NCBI GenBank assembly: GCA_023145955.1
Contig: JAGLDA010000171.1
Span: forward strand, 1-16,168
Origin: Bacteroidales bacterium
GTDB lineage: Bacteria > Bacteroidota > Bacteroidia > Bacteroidales > UBA1556
Direction: 5' to 3'
Length of the DNA: 16,168 nucleotides
A model generated the notes under the pieces. That model made no database searches, was not told where the DNA came from, and worked only from the letters and a program-made list of their open reading frames with translations. The first letter of the stretch is position 1; every line of letters starts with the position of its first letter. Made by a program: the position numbers and the translations under genes. Below are positions 14,153 through 16,168 of the stretch, one piece after another.

Positions 14153-16168
14153 TTACAAATCACCTCCTAATACACAAGTCAACTTCGTAGCCTGTGCATC
14201 GCCTTTGAGGTTAAAATAATCTATCAATATCACATAAATTCCAATCTTAGATTTTTGTCGATTATCATTTAGCCCATCCCAAATAATCTGCCCTTGGGCA
14301 CCAAGTATTTGCCCAGAAGACAATTTCCTTATCAACCTACCTTTAGAGTCGTAAATACTCACATTAGCAGTATATCCAGGCTCTTTCATATTGTAATTTA
14401 TTTGCAGATAATCATCTAAACCATCATTATCAGGAGAAAATATTTCTGGTGTTCGGCTCCATTCTCCTTGAGAAATAGAGGCTGCACTTTGGCTGTTTTC
14501 ATAAGTTGGAGTGCCGCCAAACCCCTCCGCATTGCGCCCAGGAGTTGCAGCCGAATGCCAATTAGATCTGTCCAATGCCGAAGTGGATACACTTAGGCGT
14601 TCCAAGCTAATACCCTCAGGATTATCCAGCAAAGCATAATGCATTTCATCCGAATACTCCATTCCGTCAATCATTTGTAATGATTTATTAGTGATAAAAA
14701 TATTTCCTTCAGTATTACTCATACTTGGTAAGCTTTCCATCTCAATAATATTATTTGGCTCAGCAACAAAATACTGTTGCATCACAACGTCCTTATTTGT
14801 TGTAAGCACATAATATTCATAAGGAAAAATTTGAAATCCATTTTTTGATATATCATTTATATTATACCAATTTTCATCCTCAGTATTCCAACTTGACAAT
14901 TGTAACTCTTTTAAATCTATGATTTTATCAGAATTATTATAAATTTCTACATAATCAACACCATTATTCTTTGGATGAAATAATACTTCATTAATAATGA
15001 TATCGCTACTGTCAATTTTTTGTGGAATTCCAAATCTTAATATACTTTTTTCAGAAATTGAATTTCCTGCACAATCACTTATGCCATTCTCTATTTCCAA
15101 ATTATAAAGGACTTCATTTATAAAATTACCATTAAACTGTAAAGTATAACTTTTATAATCTGGATATGATGCTTGCACTATAAATGGACTACCAATTCCC
15201 TCTGAAACCTTATATTTAGTAATATCCATAACACTAACAGAGTCCGTACTTTCACTAAAATATATCTCTAAACTATTGTTGCTCGAAACAATTATTCGTT
15301 CCACAAGGGGAGCCTTTTTATCTTGATTTTTAGCTTTAATCGAGTTTTGGTAAGCGGGGGTGCCTCCATCAAGATTTTCTGATGCTGCCCAATTGTCTAT
15401 TTCTCCACATGAATTATGAGAATCTATCATTTCAAGAGTCCAGCCACCATCACTTTTGGCCGCATCTTTATACCAATTTTGACTATAATTTACATAGTGC
15501 ATAATTTCTCCTAAATCATTTTTTAACAAAATCTTTCCTGATGAATTTGCCAAAGAAAAGGAGCTTAAACCAATAAAACTACCATATTGAGCCAGTAGAT
15601 ATTCATCATCTTGGTGACCGATAATTATATACGAATGAGCATCAATTCTTCCATAATTAATAGTTTTTGCACTGCTTCCAATTTGCAGGGTCCAATTACT
15701 GAGGTCTAATTGTTTGGGCGAGTTATTATACAACTCCACCCATTCGGCATCATGCAAAGCAACTACTGGAGAAGGGTCGCACATTATTTCATTAATTACA
15801 ACATCACCCTTTATTATATTATACCATATAATATCAAAATTTGCAGATTGCATAATGTTATTAGCTCCATCCTTAATACCTGATATTGTGAGCTTATAAA
15901 GTTGCTCGTAGCTTAAAGCCGTAGTTAATGTTATATGTACAATTGAAGAATCAGTATTACTTCGTATAACCTGCGACACATTCCCTATTCCATTATCAAT
16001 TACGTAATTCGATTCATTTTCTGCAGAGTTTTTTTCAACCACTTCATCAAATTTCACATCAATAGTTAATGGACTATTTACCAAAATTGATTCTACTTTT
16101 GGAGCCAATGTATCAACAATAATACTTCCCACATAAAAATCGTCGAAATAAAACTTTGTAGAATTACT
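14153..16168 (-). CDS. Lamin-tail/Ig surface protein, C-terminal part
   Basis: The frame is open to the right window edge, so this is the last 671 residues of a longer protein. An in-frame GTG at 16130-16132 is not a convincing start because coding-like sequence (KFYFDDFYVGS) continues through it. Domains, numbered from the window edge: a Big_5/SbsA-like Ig domain (about 19-114, ending YKLTISGIKDGANN), a lamin-tail domain (about 120-262; VVINEIMCDP, EWVELYNNS), a second Big_5-like domain (about 285-380; YNLEIENGISDCAGN), a second lamin-tail-like domain (about 390-545; IIINEVLFHP, DYVEIYNNS), and a C-terminal FlgD-Ig/CHU_C-like module (574-671) starting at FSPDNDGLDDYL and containing IYDSKGRLIRKL and IIWDG. 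Each lamin-tail unit ends in GGTPxYxNS (268-276 and 551-559). Such proteins are secreted or surface-bound in Bacteroidota, often through type IX secretion; the exact role is unknown. Confidence 0.85.
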   Translation of the reverse strand, partial: SNSTKFYFDDFYVGSIIVDTLAPKVESILVNSPLTIDVKFDEVVEKNSAENESNYVIDNGIGNVSQVIRSNTDSSIVHITLTTALSYEQLYKLTISGIKDGANNIMQSANFDIIWYNIIKGDVVINEIMCDPSPVVALHDAEWVELYNNSPKQLDLSNWTLQIGSSAKTINYGRIDAHSYIIIGHQDDEYLLAQYGSFIGLSSFSLANSSGKILLKNDLGEIMHYVNYSQNWYKDAAKSDGGWTLEMIDSHNSCGEIDNWAASENLDGGTPAYQNSIKAKNQDKKAPLVERIIVSSNNSLEIYFSESTDSVSVMDITKYKVSEGIGSPFIVQASYPDYKSYTLQFNGNFINEVLYNLEIENGISDCAGNSISEKSILRFGIPQKIDSSDIIINEVLFHPKNNGVDYVEIYNNSDKIIDLKELQLSSWNTEDENWYNINDISKNGFQIFPYEYYVLTTNKDVVMQQYFVAEPNNIIEMESLPSMSNTEGNIFITNKSLQMIDGMEYSDEMHYALLDNPEGISLERLSVSTSALDRSNWHSAATPGRNAEGFGGTPTYENSQSAASISQGEWSRTPEIFSPDNDGLDDYLQINYNMKEPGYTANVSIYDSKGRLIRKLSSGQILGAQGQIIWDGLNDNRQKSKIGIYVILIDYFNLKGDAQATKLTCVLGGDL

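Noticed and set aside
16130..16168. GTG at 16132 as the true start of the lamin-tail protein
   Set aside because: The frame continues to the edge with protein-like sequence and no signal peptide, so the gene is simply cut by the window.

Overview
The window reads as part of a chromosome from a member of the Bacteroidota. It is AT-rich. Several genes are preceded by the TAnnTTTG -7 box typical of that phylum rather than by a TATAAT box. It also carries phylum-typical genes: a GldA-like ABC ATPase, a secreted lamin-tail/FlgD-Ig protein, a YjjG-type nucleotidase and a class III fructose-1,6-bisphosphatase. The sequence does not fix a genus. I see no phage, insertion sequence, CRISPR array, tRNA or rRNA. 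No stretch over 300 bases lacks a gene.

Layout from left to right. (1) 1-30 is the edge of an ACTG-cored heptamer array. Next comes a minus-strand YjjG-family nucleotidase, divergent from a plus-strand EamA/DMT transporter and a phosphomannomutase/phosphoglucomutase (to 3211). (2) A strong hairpin separates the mutase from a convergent dUTPase. (3) The dUTPase is divergent from a plus-strand run: class III FBPase, YgiQ-type radical SAM protein, a thioredoxin-like/glutaredoxin fusion and a stand-alone GroES-like protein (3921-8924). (4) A second hairpin, sharing 15 nt with the first site, closes this run against a minus-strand block. (5) In transcription order, right to left, the block holds the C-terminal part of a large lamin-tail/Ig surface protein cut by the window edge, glutaminyl-tRNA synthetase, a GldA-like ATPase, a lipoprotein, and a WcaJ-type polyprenyl glycosylphosphotransferase whose start overlaps the lipoprotein stop by one base.

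Functional links. Most genes are housekeeping: nucleotide pool cleaning (YjjG, dUTPase), gluconeogenesis (FBPase), sugar-phosphate interconversion (mutase) and translation (GlnRS). The mutase could supply hexose-1-phosphate for the nucleotide sugars used by the WcaJ-like enzyme, but the two are not in one operon. GldA and the lamin-tail protein hint at gliding or type IX secretion; neither proves it, because the partner genes are outside the window.

I did not find a convincing new multi-gene system. The points most worth a second look are the hairpin family at both (and only) convergent gene junctions, the coupled lipoprotein/WcaJ pair, the redox fusion with a degenerate thioredoxin half next to an orphan GroES, and the heptamer array at the left edge.
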